64,000 bases of DNA from Rhizobiales bacterium PAR1. Its GTDB lineage: Bacteria > Pseudomonadota > Alphaproteobacteria > Rhizobiales > Beijerinckiaceae. Under the pieces are notes generated by a model, which worked only from the letters and a program-made list of their open reading frames with translations, had not been told where the DNA came from and searched no databases. The DNA lies in assembly GCA_002256205.1 (NCBI GenBank), contig NKIW01000002.1, positions 186,001 through 250,000 on the forward strand, written 5' to 3'. Shown piece by piece: positions 27,526-37,044 of the stretch. The position numbers and the translations under genes are program-made. Within the stretch, counting starts at the first letter, position 1; each line of letters begins with the position of its first letter.

Positions 27526-27877
27526 CGATTGATCAGCCACTTGCAAAGTCCTTCTTCATCGCGCCTTCCTCAACGTGCGGGACCACGGCCCTCTCCTCGA
27601 GAGAGGGAAGCGCGCGTTGCGGGTCGCAGGGGCCTGTCGACGGTGAAACGGCCTGCGACAAGGCGGAAATTCCGCCCGATGCCAAGACCAATCCGGTATG
27701 ACGCCCCTGACAGCCCGCGCCGCTCCTCCTGACCGGAAGGCTTGCCGCGACCCCGCGATGAAAACAGGTTTGCGACGAAACAATCCAGCCCGGACGCACG
27801 CGATCCTGACCTAGTGGCTCAATGGCATCGTCAGTGCCGCTTGTCCATCCCTTTCCATCTCGATAAGGCGTGCAACC
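27526..27877. other. 352-bp divergent intergenic region between petA and trmL
   Basis: No coding frame is convincing. The petA side carries a CCCTCTC-CTCGA-GAGAGGG hairpin near 27590 that would lie in the operon leader. Promoters for petA and trmL must be here, but I could not assign clear -35 or -10 boxes. Confidence 0.5.
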
Positions 27878-28402
27878 ATGGTCGATCAAAAGGAAATTTC
27901 ACATCAGGCTCCGCCGCTGCGGCTGGCGCTCTATGAGCCGGATATTCCGCAGAATGCCGGAACGCTCTTCCGGCTCGGAGCCTGCCTTGGCGTTCCGGTC
28001 GATCTGATTGAGCCCGCCGGTTTTGACGCTTCTGATCGCAATCTCAGGCGCGCGGGCATGGATTACCTCGGCCATGTCACGATCCAGCGCCACCTTTCCT
28101 TCGCCCATTTCGAGAATTGGCGGCAAAATTCCGGCCGGAGACTCGTGCTGGCGACAACCAAAGGCGCGGTCAGCCACATCGATTTTGCTTTCCGTCCCGA
28201 CGATATCATCCTGCTCGGACGAGAAAGCGCCGGTGTCCCCGAGCCAGTCCATGCTGCGGCGGATGCGCGCATCGCAATCCCGATCGCGGCCGGTTTGCGC
28301 TCGCTGAATATCGCCATTGCCGGCGGAATCCTCGTCGCGGAGGCCTTGCGACAGCTTGACGCTTTTCCCGCCTTCGGGCCAATGGCCACCAAAGATAAGT
28401 GA
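27878..28402 (+). CDS. trmL: tRNA (cytidine/uridine-34-2'-O)-methyltransferase
   Basis: 174 aa SPOUT-class enzyme methylating the ribose of the wobble base in certain leucine tRNAs. Typical motifs are LALYEPDIPQNAGTLFRLGA near the start, RRAGMDYLG, ILLGRESAGVPEPVH and the knot residues RSLNIAIAGGILVAEALRQL. Length and N-terminus match the TrmL subfamily. It is followed 9 bp later by hemF. Confidence 0.94.
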   Translation: MVDQKEISHQAPPLRLALYEPDIPQNAGTLFRLGACLGVPVDLIEPAGFDASDRNLRRAGMDYLGHVTIQRHLSFAHFENWRQNSGRRLVLATTKGAVSHIDFAFRPDDIILLGRESAGVPEPVHAAADARIAIPIAAGLRSLNIAIAGGILVAEALRQLDAFPAFGPMATKDK

Positions 28403-28411
28403 GGAAATCCG

Positions 28412-29311
28412 ATGTCGCTGATCGAAGACGCCAGTATTCTTGCCCGCCGCGAAAGCGCCAGCCAGTGGTTCATGGCGCTTCAGGCGCGAATCATCGCAGG
28501 CTTCGAGGCGATTGAGGCCGAGGCAACCGGCCCGTTCTTCGAGGAAGCGAAAACACCCGGCAAAGCCGAGTTCAAGACATGGGAACGCACCAACCATGAT
28601 GGTACGCCCGGCGGCGGTGGCCGCATGGGCATGCTGCGCGGCCGGGTTTTCGAGAAGGCGGGCGTCCATGTCAGCCATGTTCACGGCACCTTCGCACTGG
28701 AATTCGCCAAGCAGATCCCCGGCGCCGATGCCGACCCGCGCTTTGCTGCGACCGGCATTTCGCTGATCGCCCACCCGTGGAACCCGAACGCGCCCACGGT
28801 GCACATGAACACGCGCTTTGTCGTGACCTCCAAGGCCTGGTTCGGTGGCGGAGCAGACCTCACGCCGGTGCTGGACCGCCGCCGGACGCAGGACGACGCG
28901 GATGCGCTAGCCTTCCACGCCGCGATGAAGGCGCCCTGTGAAGCGCATGCTGTCGCGGATTACCCGCGCTACAAGGCATGGTGCGACGAGTATTTCCACC
29001 TCAAGCATCGCAATGAGCCGCGCGGCATCGGCGGGATTTTCTACGATTATCTCGCGAGCGGCGATTGGGACGCCGATTTTGCCTTCACCCGCGCCGTGGG
29101 CGAGAGTTTTCTCGATGCCTATCCGAAAATCCTGCGCGCCAACATGGCAACTCCGTGGACCGAGGCGGATCGCCATGAGCAGCAGGTGCGGCGTGGGCGC
29201 TACGTTGAGTTCAACCTGCTTTATGATCGCGGCACGATTTTCGGCCTGAAGACCGGCGGCAATATCGATTCGATCCTCTCCTCGATGCCGCCCTCGGTGC
29301 GCTGGCCCTAA
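28412..29311 (+). CDS. hemF: oxygen-dependent coproporphyrinogen III oxidase
   Basis: 299 aa. It decarboxylates coproporphyrinogen III to protoporphyrinogen IX using oxygen, a heme pathway step that feeds the cytochromes encoded nearby. Motifs: [65 protein letters not shown] and [25 protein letters not shown] precedes the ATG. Its end overlaps the convergent CCA-transferase gene by 4 bp. Confidence 0.97.
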   Translation: MSLIEDASILARRESASQWFMALQARIIAGFEAIEAEATGPFFEEAKTPGKAEFKTWERTNHDGTPGGGGRMGMLRGRVFEKAGVHVSHVHGTFALEFAKQIPGADADPRFAATGISLIAHPWNPNAPTVHMNTRFVVTSKAWFGGGADLTPVLDRRRTQDDADALAFHAAMKAPCEAHAVADYPRYKAWCDEYFHLKHRNEPRGIGGIFYDYLASGDWDADFAFTRAVGESFLDAYPKILRANMATPWTEADRHEQQVRRGRYVEFNLLYDRGTIFGLKTGGNIDSILSSMPPSVRWP

Positions 29312-30537
29312 CCCATCGCCGCCAGCGTCTCGGCAAGAATGGCGCGCTGGACCTCGACATCCGGCGTGCAGCCGCGCACGGCCCAGGCGATCTTTGCGGC
29401 CTGAAGCAGCAGGCCCACCTTTGGACCGGCAGGCACGCCCAGCGCCAGCGCATCCTTGCCCGTGATGTGGAAAACCGGCGGGTTCTCGACCGCCGGCAGA
29501 TGCTGGAGCAGTGCGTCATCCCCGGCTTCGATGGCCGCGAGGCGCAGGACTTCCGGCCCGACATCGGAGAATCGGTCGCCAAGCTGAAAGACTGCCGCTT
29601 TCAGACCAACGACATGGCGAAAAAGGCTCCGCGCCTCGACAAGCCTGGTCAGATAACGCTCTTCGGCGTTGGTCAGCCGAAGCGAATGCCGCAACACGGT
29701 CACCGAGGCATCATCGGTCACAGCCACGGCATAAAGACGCGCCGGGAGCGACACCACATCCCCGGCATGGCGCGCGGCGAAGGCAAGACGGTCGCGTAAG
29801 CGATCCGGAAACACCGGCAACCCGAGGATATCCGAGAGGAGCCCGTGCGCAGTACCCTGCCCGATCACCTCGACGGCGCGCCTCGCCATCAGCAGTTTGA
29901 GGAATTCCTGCCGCACTCGCTCGCGCGAAAGCCCGGCGAAACCGGCACGCTGGCGCACGACAGCCGCAAGCCCCGCCTCATCAAGCCCCTCGCCATAGGC
30001 CGCGCTGAAGCGAAAGAAGCGCAAACCCCGGAGGTAATCCTCCCGGATGCGCTGATCCGGATCGCCGATGAAGCGCACCTTGCGCGCCGCGAGATCACGG
30101 AGACCCTCGAAATAGTCATGGATTTCGCCATCCCGCCCCATCGAGAGCGCGTTGATGGTGAAATCGCGTCGCGCGGCATCATGGGCGAAATCGCGCCCGA
30201 AGCGCACCACCGCGCGTCGGCCATCGGTCTCGATATCCTCACGCAGCGTCGTCACCTCGAAGCTGCGCCCCTCTTTTACAAGCGTGACAGTGCCATGTTC
30301 AATTCCCGTAGGGATCGCCTGCCAGCCAGCACTGACAGCGCGTTTGGAGCTCTGATCGGGCAGAAGCGTGGTGCCAAGGTCGATGTCGGCGACCGGCTCT
30401 CCAAGCAGAGCGTTGCGGATCGCACCGCCGACGATACGGGTCTCTTCTCCCGGCGGATTAAGACCATCGAGCAGGCCCGCAAGCACAGGATCGGCCAGAA
30501 GCGCCGCGAGTCGCGCGCGGGCAGCGGCCTCGATCAC
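29308..30537 (-). CDS. cca: CCA tRNA nucleotidyltransferase / poly(A) polymerase-family protein
   Basis: 409 aa class II nucleotidyltransferase. The catalytic head has [20 protein letters not shown] (DxD pair), [20 protein letters not shown] and [20 protein letters not shown] with FFRFSA. It adds or repairs the 3' CCA of tRNAs; a polyadenylating role cannot be excluded from sequence. The GTG start overlaps the DUF6111 stop. Last gene of a leftward DUF1285-Nudix-DUF6111-cca operon. Confidence 0.93.
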   Translation of the reverse strand: MIEAAARARLAALLADPVLAGLLDGLNPPGEETRIVGGAIRNALLGEPVADIDLGTTLLPDQSSKRAVSAGWQAIPTGIEHGTVTLVKEGRSFEVTTLREDIETDGRRAVVRFGRDFAHDAARRDFTINALSMGRDGEIHDYFEGLRDLAARKVRFIGDPDQRIREDYLRGLRFFRFSAAYGEGLDEAGLAAVVRQRAGFAGLSRERVRQEFLKLLMARRAVEVIGQGTAHGLLSDILGLPVFPDRLRDRLAFAARHAGDVVSLPARLYAVAVTDDASVTVLRHSLRLTNAEERYLTRLVEARSLFRHVVGLKAAVFQLGDRFSDVGPEVLRLAAIEAGDDALLQHLPAVENPPVFHITGKDALALGVPAGPKVGLLLQAAKIAWAVRGCTPDVEVQRAILAETLAAMG

Positions 30538-30797
30538 TCGACCTTCCCCGGCACCAGCTTGCCATCCTTTACGACCGCTGGAGCATAGCCGCCGATGCGC
30601 TTGTCATCGGCAAGCCCGATGACGAACAGCGCAGCGACCACAAAAACGAGCCCGATCAGCACCTGAATTTGCAGAGCCTTCCTGTGCAGCACCTTTTTGG
30701 CGGCGCGCGGGTGTTCATGCTGCCAGATCAGGAAGGCGGCATAGGCGATGAACGGCAGGAAGAAGAAGCCGGAAAGCTCGAAGATCACACGTCCCAT
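30534..30797 (-). CDS. DUF6111-like small membrane protein
   Basis: 87 aa with two transmembrane helices (about residues 5-25, ELSGFFFLPFIAYAAFLIW, and 44-64, VLIGLVFVVAALFVIGLA) and a basic loop between. The ATG at 30797 is preferred; a TTG at 30818 overlapping the Nudix stop is possible. It resembles DUF6111 proteins found between Nudix and cca genes in Rhizobiales. Function unknown. Confidence 0.75.
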   Translation of the reverse strand: MGRVIFELSGFFFLPFIAYAAFLIWQHEHPRAAKKVLHRKALQIQVLIGLVFVVAALFVIGLADDKRIGGYAPAVVKDGKLVPGKVE

Positions 30798-30814
30798 GGC
30801 GGCCCGAATGTCCC

Positions 30815-31456
30815 TCAATAACGTTCGGCGAAAGATCGGAGGATCCCTGCCGTCACACCCCAGATATACGCAGCATCGTGGTCGAGAATATAGAAATTCC
30901 GCTCGTTGCCCTGCCAGAAGATGGTCGAGGTCCGATAGCGTTTCAAATCGAGGGCGTCAGCAAGCGGCACCTCGAACACCCGAGCGACTTCACCGGGATC
31001 GGCCCGGAAGGTCGCGGCAGGATCAACCAGCCCGACGAGGGGCTGCACGCGGTATCCCGTACCCGAATAGTAGGTGGGCAGAAAGCCGATCGGCGCAACA
31101 AGATCAGGGTGCAGCCCGATTTCCTCCTGCGCCTCGCGCAAGGCGGCCTGATGCGCGGCTTCACCGGGTTCGATCCGGCCGCCGGGAAAGGCCACCTGTC
31201 CGGCGTGGTTATTGAGGTGCGTTGCGCGTTCGGTCAGGAGGATCGACAGGCCCTCGGGTCGCGCGACGATCGGATAAAGCACTGCTGCCGGTTTGGCATT
31301 GGCGAGATAATGCTGATCGATCGGCAATCCGGCCGCAGCAGCAACGCCCGTGCGGCGGGCGTGATCCATGGGATCAACCGGCGCAGCATGCAGGATTTGC
31401 GTCGCACGCTGGCGAAAGGCTTCCGCGATGGGAAAACGGGGCAAAACCGCGTGCAT
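30815..31456 (-). CDS. CoA pyrophosphatase-type Nudix hydrolase
   Basis: 213 aa. The Nudix box is complete, GRIEPGEAAHQAALREAQEE followed by IGL, and is preceded by the CoA-type segment LLTERATHLNNHAGQVAFPG. Such enzymes cleave CoA or oxidised CoA to phosphopantetheine and 3',5'-ADP. It is second in a four-gene operon whose last gene is cca. Assignment to the CoA group rests on the LLTxR...GQVAFPGG signature. Confidence 0.92.
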   Translation of the reverse strand: MHAVLPRFPIAEAFRQRATQILHAAPVDPMDHARRTGVAAAAGLPIDQHYLANAKPAAVLYPIVARPEGLSILLTERATHLNNHAGQVAFPGGRIEPGEAAHQAALREAQEEIGLHPDLVAPIGFLPTYYSGTGYRVQPLVGLVDPAATFRADPGEVARVFEVPLADALDLKRYRTSTIFWQGNERNFYILDHDAAYIWGVTAGILRSFAERY

Positions 31457-31459
31457 GAC

Positions 31460-32023
31460 CTAGCCCTGTTCCACATCCGGTACGGCAAAAAACGCCTCAC
31501 CCACCCGGAGGCCAAGCCGACCCGCTGCATCTTCTTCGAGCCGCTCCACCAGTTCCAGTGCCAGCGAACGGGTGAAACGGGCCCAGAGATCGCCGCGGAT
31601 GCGGATATAAGGCTTCAACCCGCCCGTTTCGTCGAGTTCGAAGCGGATCGGATGCTCGTCACCGGCAAGCACCACCTCATCAAGGTTGGTCCGGAAGGCG
31701 AGCCGGCCATCCGGCGCATCGTCCATCTCGACCGCGAGAAAGGGCGCATCCTCGACTGTGATTCCCACCCGCTCGACCGGCGTGACCAACACATAACGCT
31801 CTGGGTCACAACGCAGGATGGTCGCGAAGAGCTTGACCAGCGGGAGCCGGGTAATCGGCGTGCCCATATAGAACCAGCGCCCGTCACGGGCGATTCGCAT
31901 GTCGATCTCGCCGCAATAGTCGGGGTTCCAACGCTCAACAGGCGGCATGCGCTTGCCAGCATAGCCTGCTGCGGCCTCAAGAAAGCGTTGCGGAAGCGGG
32001 GGCTGGGTCATCGCGCTCATCAT
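31460..32023 (-). CDS. DUF1285 domain-containing protein
   Basis: 187 aa with several ATGs at the start (32023, 32020, 32011). DUF1285 features are DMRIARDGRWFYMGTPITRL, ERVGITVEDAPFLAVEMD and GGLKPYIRIRGDLWARF. The fold is a small beta-rich domain of unknown role, common in proteobacteria. It heads the leftward operon with Nudix, DUF6111 and cca genes, and is divergent from the MoxR operon over 240 bp. Confidence 0.85.
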   Translation of the reverse strand: MMSAMTQPPLPQRFLEAAAGYAGKRMPPVERWNPDYCGEIDMRIARDGRWFYMGTPITRLPLVKLFATILRCDPERYVLVTPVERVGITVEDAPFLAVEMDDAPDGRLAFRTNLDEVVLAGDEHPIRFELDETGGLKPYIRIRGDLWARFTRSLALELVERLEEDAAGRLGLRVGEAFFAVPDVEQG

Positions 32024-32262
32024 GCACCGATTTAGGCGCGGAGAGGCAAAAGAAAAAGCCCAAGGTTGGAATTGCGGCCTTCCTCGCGCCTGATTTCGAA
32101 GGCCCGTTAGACCACCTTGCAAAATTGAACACGAAGTTTTGTGGGCGAAGACGCTGCATCGGCACAATCACGCATTGCCCCGGCGGCGTCGTCGTACCAG
32201 ATTGGCGAGGATGGTACGTTCGAAGCGTCCATCCGATAGCGAGACGAGGGAGACAAAAGGCC

Positions 32263-33267
32263 ATGCAAGATCCATCCGGCAACCCTGCAGACTTCGCCGC
32301 CTCGCTTGTCAAACTAGCCGAGGATGCTTCGGAGAAGCTCGTCAAGGCACGTGCCGAAGTCGGCAAGGCGATCTTCGGTCAGGAGAAAGTCATCGAGCAG
32401 GCGATGGTGACGATCCTCTCCGGCGGCCATGCGCTGCTGGTCGGTGTGCCGGGCCTTGCGAAAACGAAACTGGTCGAGACCATGGGCCGCGTCCTCGGGC
32501 TCGATGCCCGCCGCGTACAGTTCACGCCGGATCTGATGCCCTCCGATATTCTCGGCACGGAAATTCTCGAGGAACCCACCCCCGGCAAGCGCGCCTTCCG
32601 CTTTGTGCGCGGCCCGGTTTTTGCTGAACTGCTGATGGCGGATGAAATCAACCGCGCGAGCCCGCGCACACAGTCTGCACTGTTGCAGGCGATGCAGGAA
32701 GGCTTCGTGACCATCGCCGGTCAGCGGCACGACCTACCAAAGCCCTTCCATGTTCTCGCGACGCAAAACCCGATCGAGCAGGAAGGCACCTATCCGCTGC
32801 CAGAAGCCCAGCTCGACCGCTTCCTCCTCCAGATCGACGTCGATTACCCGGATCGCGAGGCCGAGCGCCGCATGTTGATCGAAACGACCGGCTCGGAAGC
32901 CAGCGAGATTGGCGCGATCTTCTCCGCCGAAGCCATGCTTGCAGCGCAGCGCCTCGTGCGCCGCCTGCCGGTCGGCGACTCCATCGTCGAGGCGATTCTC
33001 GATCTCGTACGCTCGGCCCGGCCCGAACCGGGCACGCCGCTTGGTGAAAAACTGGTATGGGGTCCGGGTCCGCGCGCCAGTCAGGCGCTGATGCTGGCGA
33101 TCCGCGCCCGCGCGCTCATCGACGGACGGCTCTCGCCTTCGCTCGATGACGTGGTCGCACTTGCCGAACCCGTCCTCAAGCACCGCATGGCCCTGAGCTT
33201 TGCGGCACGCGCCGAAGGCGAAACCATCGGCAAGATCATCGCCGGGCTCACAGCCCGTTTCACCTGA
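32263..33267 (+). CDS. MoxR-family AAA+ ATPase
   Basis: 334 aa chaperone-type ATPase. Walker A is LLVGVPGLAKTKLVETMGR, Walker B LLMADEINRASPRTQSALLQ, and sensor residues follow in LATQNPIEQEGTYPLPEAQL. The first in-frame ATG after an AGACAAAAGG sequence is at 32263. MoxR proteins work with von Willebrand-type partners to activate enzymes or protein complexes. It heads a four-gene operon with DUF58, DUF4159 and a second membrane VWA-like protein. Confidence 0.95.
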   Translation: MQDPSGNPADFAASLVKLAEDASEKLVKARAEVGKAIFGQEKVIEQAMVTILSGGHALLVGVPGLAKTKLVETMGRVLGLDARRVQFTPDLMPSDILGTEILEEPTPGKRAFRFVRGPVFAELLMADEINRASPRTQSALLQAMQEGFVTIAGQRHDLPKPFHVLATQNPIEQEGTYPLPEAQLDRFLLQIDVDYPDREAERRMLIETTGSEASEIGAIFSAEAMLAAQRLVRRLPVGDSIVEAILDLVRSARPEPGTPLGEKLVWGPGPRASQALMLAIRARALIDGRLSPSLDDVVALAEPVLKHRMALSFAARAEGETIGKIIAGLTARFT

Positions 33268-33286
33268 TCTCAAGAAACGAGGCGGC

Positions 33287-34231
33287 ATGGCGTCAAACAA
33301 CATGGCCATCGAGGAAGCCCGCGCGATTCCCGCCTTTACCAAAGGGCCTCCGCTCGCACTGACGAGCGAAGCCGCGCGTCTGGCGGACGTACTGCCGCAT
33401 CTCGTGGTCGAGGCAAGAAATGTCGCAGCGCAGCTTCAGCTGGGCATCCACGGCCGTCGCAGACCGGGGCCGGGCGAGGAGTTCTGGGAGTTCCGCCCCT
33501 TTGTTGCGGGCGAATCCACGAGCAGGATCGATTGGCGCCGCTCAGCGCGCGATGACCGTCTCTATGTGCGAGAGCGCGAGTGGGAAAGTGCCTCGGTTCA
33601 TTGGCTCTGGATCGATTTCTCGGCCTCGATGCACTTTGCCTCCCGCCTTGCCGAGCGCCCGAAGCGGGATCGCGCGGTGCTGATTGGTCTCGCACTGGCG
33701 GACCTGCTGGTCCATGCCGGCGAACGGGTCGGCATGCCGGGTGAGACCCCGCCGCTCGCCTCACGCAATATCATTATGCGCCTCGCGGAAACCATGGCTC
33801 GCCGCAAACCCGGCACGTTCGATCCCATGACGGCCGATGCCCTCCCGGACACCCTCCCGATCCGGCGGCAGGATCACCTCGTGATGATCGGCGATTTTAT
33901 CATGCCGACGGAAGAATTTGCCGAAAAGCTCGCCCGCATCGCCCATCGCGGTGTGCGCGGCACTGTCGTTCTGATCCGCGATCCGGCGGAGGAAGAATTC
34001 CCCTTCTCGGGCGAACTCGAATTCGAGGGCCTTGAATCGAACGAGACCTGGCGCGTCGGCGAAGCGCAAGAGATCGCGGTGAAATATCGCGAACGCATCA
34101 GCGCGATTAATGAGGAACTGCGCCGCATTGCGCTGAAAAACGGCTTCGGCTTCGTCAAGCATCTCACACATCGCCCGGCAGCGGAAACGCTGCTTACCCT
34201 CGCCGCGCTGATTGGCGGGAATGCAGCATGA
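33287..34231 (+). CDS. DUF58 domain-containing protein
   Basis: 314 aa. The DUF58 core is seen as GRRRPGPGEEFWEFRPFVAG, RIDWRRSARDDRLYVREREW and VHWLWIDFSASM, the last resembling a MIDAS-like DxSxS region. It is the usual partner of MoxR ATPases. Its last codons overlap the DUF4159 gene (ATGA). Its role is presumably to link the ATPase to the membrane VWA proteins. Confidence 0.92.
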   Translation: MASNNMAIEEARAIPAFTKGPPLALTSEAARLADVLPHLVVEARNVAAQLQLGIHGRRRPGPGEEFWEFRPFVAGESTSRIDWRRSARDDRLYVREREWESASVHWLWIDFSASMHFASRLAERPKRDRAVLIGLALADLLVHAGERVGMPGETPPLASRNIIMRLAETMARRKPGTFDPMTADALPDTLPIRRQDHLVMIGDFIMPTEEFAEKLARIAHRGVRGTVVLIRDPAEEEFPFSGELEFEGLESNETWRVGEAQEIAVKYRERISAINEELRRIALKNGFGFVKHLTHRPAAETLLTLAALIGGNAA

Positions 34232-37044
34232 TCGCGGGTTTGAGCTTCCTGGCGCCCTTCGCTCTGATCGCGCTGGTCGCACTGCCGGCGCTGTATTTCC
34301 TGCTGAAGATCACACCGCCGCCGCCGCGTCGTCTGCCGCTGCCGACGCTGCCGCTGGTGAAGGATCTCCTCGGCAAGGAGCGCGAGCCCGCCCGGACACC
34401 GTGGTGGCTGCTGGCGCTGCGCCTTGCTGCCGCAACCGCAATCATTCTTGCTGTCGCGGGTCCGCGCTGGCAGCCGCAGAGCGCGGTGAATACCGAAACC
34501 GGGACCGGGCCGCTTGTTCTCATCCTCGATGATGGATGGACCGCCGCGAACGCGTGGCAGACGCGCATTGCGCGCGCCTCGGCGATTCTCGAACAGGCCG
34601 CCAACCGTCCTGTGGTCCTGATCCCGACCAGTGAAGAATTCCCGGCGATGACGCCGGAAACCGCGACCACCGCGCTGTCGCGCCTTCTCTCCCTGACGCC
34701 CAAGCCTTACGTCGTGTTGCGCGCCACCGCACTCGATGTGGCAAATGCCATCCTTCAGCGCGAGGCCGGCGCAACGGCCGTCTGGATCAGCGATGCTATC
34801 CGCGATGACGAGGACAAGGACACAATCGAGCGCTTCCTGAAGCATGCCGCCGGCAGGCTTGAGATCATTGCCTCGCCAGCCGCCGCGGTGACGGCGTTGA
34901 GCGGGATCAACCAGAGCGGTGACGGCCTCGAAGCCTTGCTCCGCCGCGCCGCACCACGCGGAGAGGCCTCTCAAGGCCTGCTTCGCGCCTATGACGACAA
35001 GGGCCGCATTCTCGGCGATGCGACTTTCAGCTTTGCCGCCACTGCCACAGAAGCGAAGGCAAAACTCGCCCTCCCGATCGAAATCCTTAACGATATTTCC
35101 CGCGTCGATATCGCCGACGAAAAAACCGCCGGCGCGGTGCAACTGCTTGATGCTGGACATCGCCGCCGACGCGTCGCACTGATCTCGGGCGAAACGACGG
35201 ATACGGCACAGCCGCTCGTTTCCGCGCGCTATTTTGTCTCCCGCGCGCTCCAGCCCTATTCGGACCTCCGCGAGCCACCTCGCGGCAGCCCGGACCCTAT
35301 TGCCCGCGCGCTCGAAGAACGCCCCGATCTCCTCGTGATGGTAGATATCGGCACGGTAAGTGGTGAGACCGCCGCAGCGCTGACACGCTATGTCGAGAAT
35401 GGCGGCATGCTGATCCGCTTTGCCGGCCCCGGCCTCGCTGCTGCCTCGGACAATCTCCTGCCCGTCACGCTCCGGCGCGGCGGCCGAATTCTTGGCGGCG
35501 CACTCTCGTGGGACAAACCCCAGCGCCTCGGTGCAATTCCCGAAGCCTCGCCCTTCACCGGCCTGACGATCCAGCCCGATATCCGCATCGAGCGGCAGGT
35601 GCTGGCCGAACCCGATGCAGAGTTGAGCCGCGCCAGTTGGGCCGTGCTGGAAGATGGCACGCCGCTCGTCACCGCTGCCGCGCGCGGCAAGGGTCAGATC
35701 GTGTTGTTTCATGTGACGGGTGATACGAGTTGGTCAAATTTGCCGCTTTCAGGCCTCTTCGTCGATATGCTGCGCCGCTGTCTCACGCTCGCGAAAATGC
35801 AAGCCAACGCTGGAACACAGGCGATGAACGACGCGAAGGAAAAGCTTCCACCCCGCCTGACACTTGATGGCTTTGGCGCACTCTCAGCGGCCACCGCCAA
35901 GGCGCAGCCGGTTGAGACGCGCCATACCGCACCGGCCAGCGCCGAGCATCCGCCGGGATTTTATGGCCCGCCGGAGGCTAGCCTCGCGGTCAATACGCTG
36001 ACCCCGCAATCGCGCTTCGCCGCTATTGATTTCGGCGCAGCCCGTGTCATCACCATGTCCGATGCCCGCGCCATTGATTTCCGCCCGATGCTGATGGTGA
36101 TTGCCGCGCTGCTGGTGATCGCGGATGCCATCGCGATGGCGGTTCTGGGCGGTGCGCTCGGTTTCCTGCGGACTTCGAAACGAGCCCTAGTCAGTGTGAC
36201 GGCGCTCGCCTTCAGCCTGCTGTTGGCCTCCATGGTTGCCCCGGAAAGTGCCCATGCGCAGACACCGCCTCCAGCACCGGAACTCGATATCCGGTCAATC
36301 CGTCCGGAGGATATCCGCTCCAGCCTGCGCCCACGTCTCGCCTATGTCATCACCGGCGATGTGCGCGTCGATGAGGCAAGCCGCACAGGGCTCACCGGTC
36401 TTGGCCAGATCTTGAGCCAGCGGACATCACTTCATCTCGATGAACCGATCGGGCTTGATCCGGCGCGCGACGAGCTCGTGTTCTATTCGATGATCTACTG
36501 GCCGATTCTGGCCGGTCAACCGCGCCCCTCCGACAAGGCAATTCGCGCCATCGACGGCTTCATGAAGCAGGGCGGCACCATCCTTTTCGATACGCGCGAT
36601 GCCTTCGTGCAGCGCCCCGGCGGTCAGCCGACGGCCGAGACCCGCGCACTCCGTGCCATGCTCGCCGCGCTCGACATCCCGGCGCTGGAGCCCATCCCGC
36701 AGGATCATGTGCTCACCAAGACGTTTTACCTGCTCGACCGCTTTGTCGGGCGCTATGCGGCAGGTGACACCTGGGTCGAAACCCTCACAGGGCCGCGCGA
36801 CGCGAAAACCCCGGCGCGCGCAGGTGACCGTGTTTCGCCGATCATCATCACCTCGAACGATCTCGCCTCCGCCTGGGCGGTGGATCGTTTCGGCAGCCCC
36901 CTGTTCCCGCTGGTGCCGGGCGAACCGCGCCAGCGCGAGATGGCGTTTCGAACCGGCGTCAACCTCGTGATGTATGTCTTCACCGGCAATTACAAGGCCG
37001 ATCAGGTGCATATTCCGGCGTTGCTTGAAAGGCTCGGCCAATGA
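34228..37044 (+). CDS. BatA-like/DUF4159 membrane protein
   Basis: 938 aa. The N-terminus is an aerotolerance-regulator (BatA) segment with two helices (about 4-26 and 60-78), then a long extracytoplasmic or cytoplasmic VWA-like and glutamine-amidotransferase-like region, two helices around 625-670, and a C-terminal DUF4159 domain from about 685 (RPEDIRSSLRPRLAYVITGD; FMKQGGTILFDTRDAF). Such proteins are typical third members of MoxR operons. The target of the complex is not known. Confidence 0.88.
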   Translation: MIAGLSFLAPFALIALVALPALYFLLKITPPPPRRLPLPTLPLVKDLLGKEREPARTPWWLLALRLAAATAIILAVAGPRWQPQSAVNTETGTGPLVLILDDGWTAANAWQTRIARASAILEQAANRPVVLIPTSEEFPAMTPETATTALSRLLSLTPKPYVVLRATALDVANAILQREAGATAVWISDAIRDDEDKDTIERFLKHAAGRLEIIASPAAAVTALSGINQSGDGLEALLRRAAPRGEASQGLLRAYDDKGRILGDATFSFAATATEAKAKLALPIEILNDISRVDIADEKTAGAVQLLDAGHRRRRVALISGETTDTAQPLVSARYFVSRALQPYSDLREPPRGSPDPIARALEERPDLLVMVDIGTVSGETAAALTRYVENGGMLIRFAGPGLAAASDNLLPVTLRRGGRILGGALSWDKPQRLGAIPEASPFTGLTIQPDIRIERQVLAEPDAELSRASWAVLEDGTPLVTAAARGKGQIVLFHVTGDTSWSNLPLSGLFVDMLRRCLTLAKMQANAGTQAMNDAKEKLPPRLTLDGFGALSAATAKAQPVETRHTAPASAEHPPGFYGPPEASLAVNTLTPQSRFAAIDFGAARVITMSDARAIDFRPMLMVIAALLVIADAIAMAVLGGALGFLRTSKRALVSVTALAFSLLLASMVAPESAHAQTPPPAPELDIRSIRPEDIRSSLRPRLAYVITGDVRVDEASRTGLTGLGQILSQRTSLHLDEPIGLDPARDELVFYSMIYWPILAGQPRPSDKAIRAIDGFMKQGGTILFDTRDAFVQRPGGQPTAETRALRAMLAALDIPALEPIPQDHVLTKTFYLLDRFVGRYAAGDTWVETLTGPRDAKTPARAGDRVSPIIITSNDLASAWAVDRFGSPLFPLVPGEPRQREMAFRTGVNLVMYVFTGNYKADQVHIPALLERLGQ

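Noticed and set aside
33874-35712. 612-codon minus-strand frame
   Set aside because: It lies opposite the DUF58 and DUF4159 genes, which have recognised domains and overlapping operon junctions.
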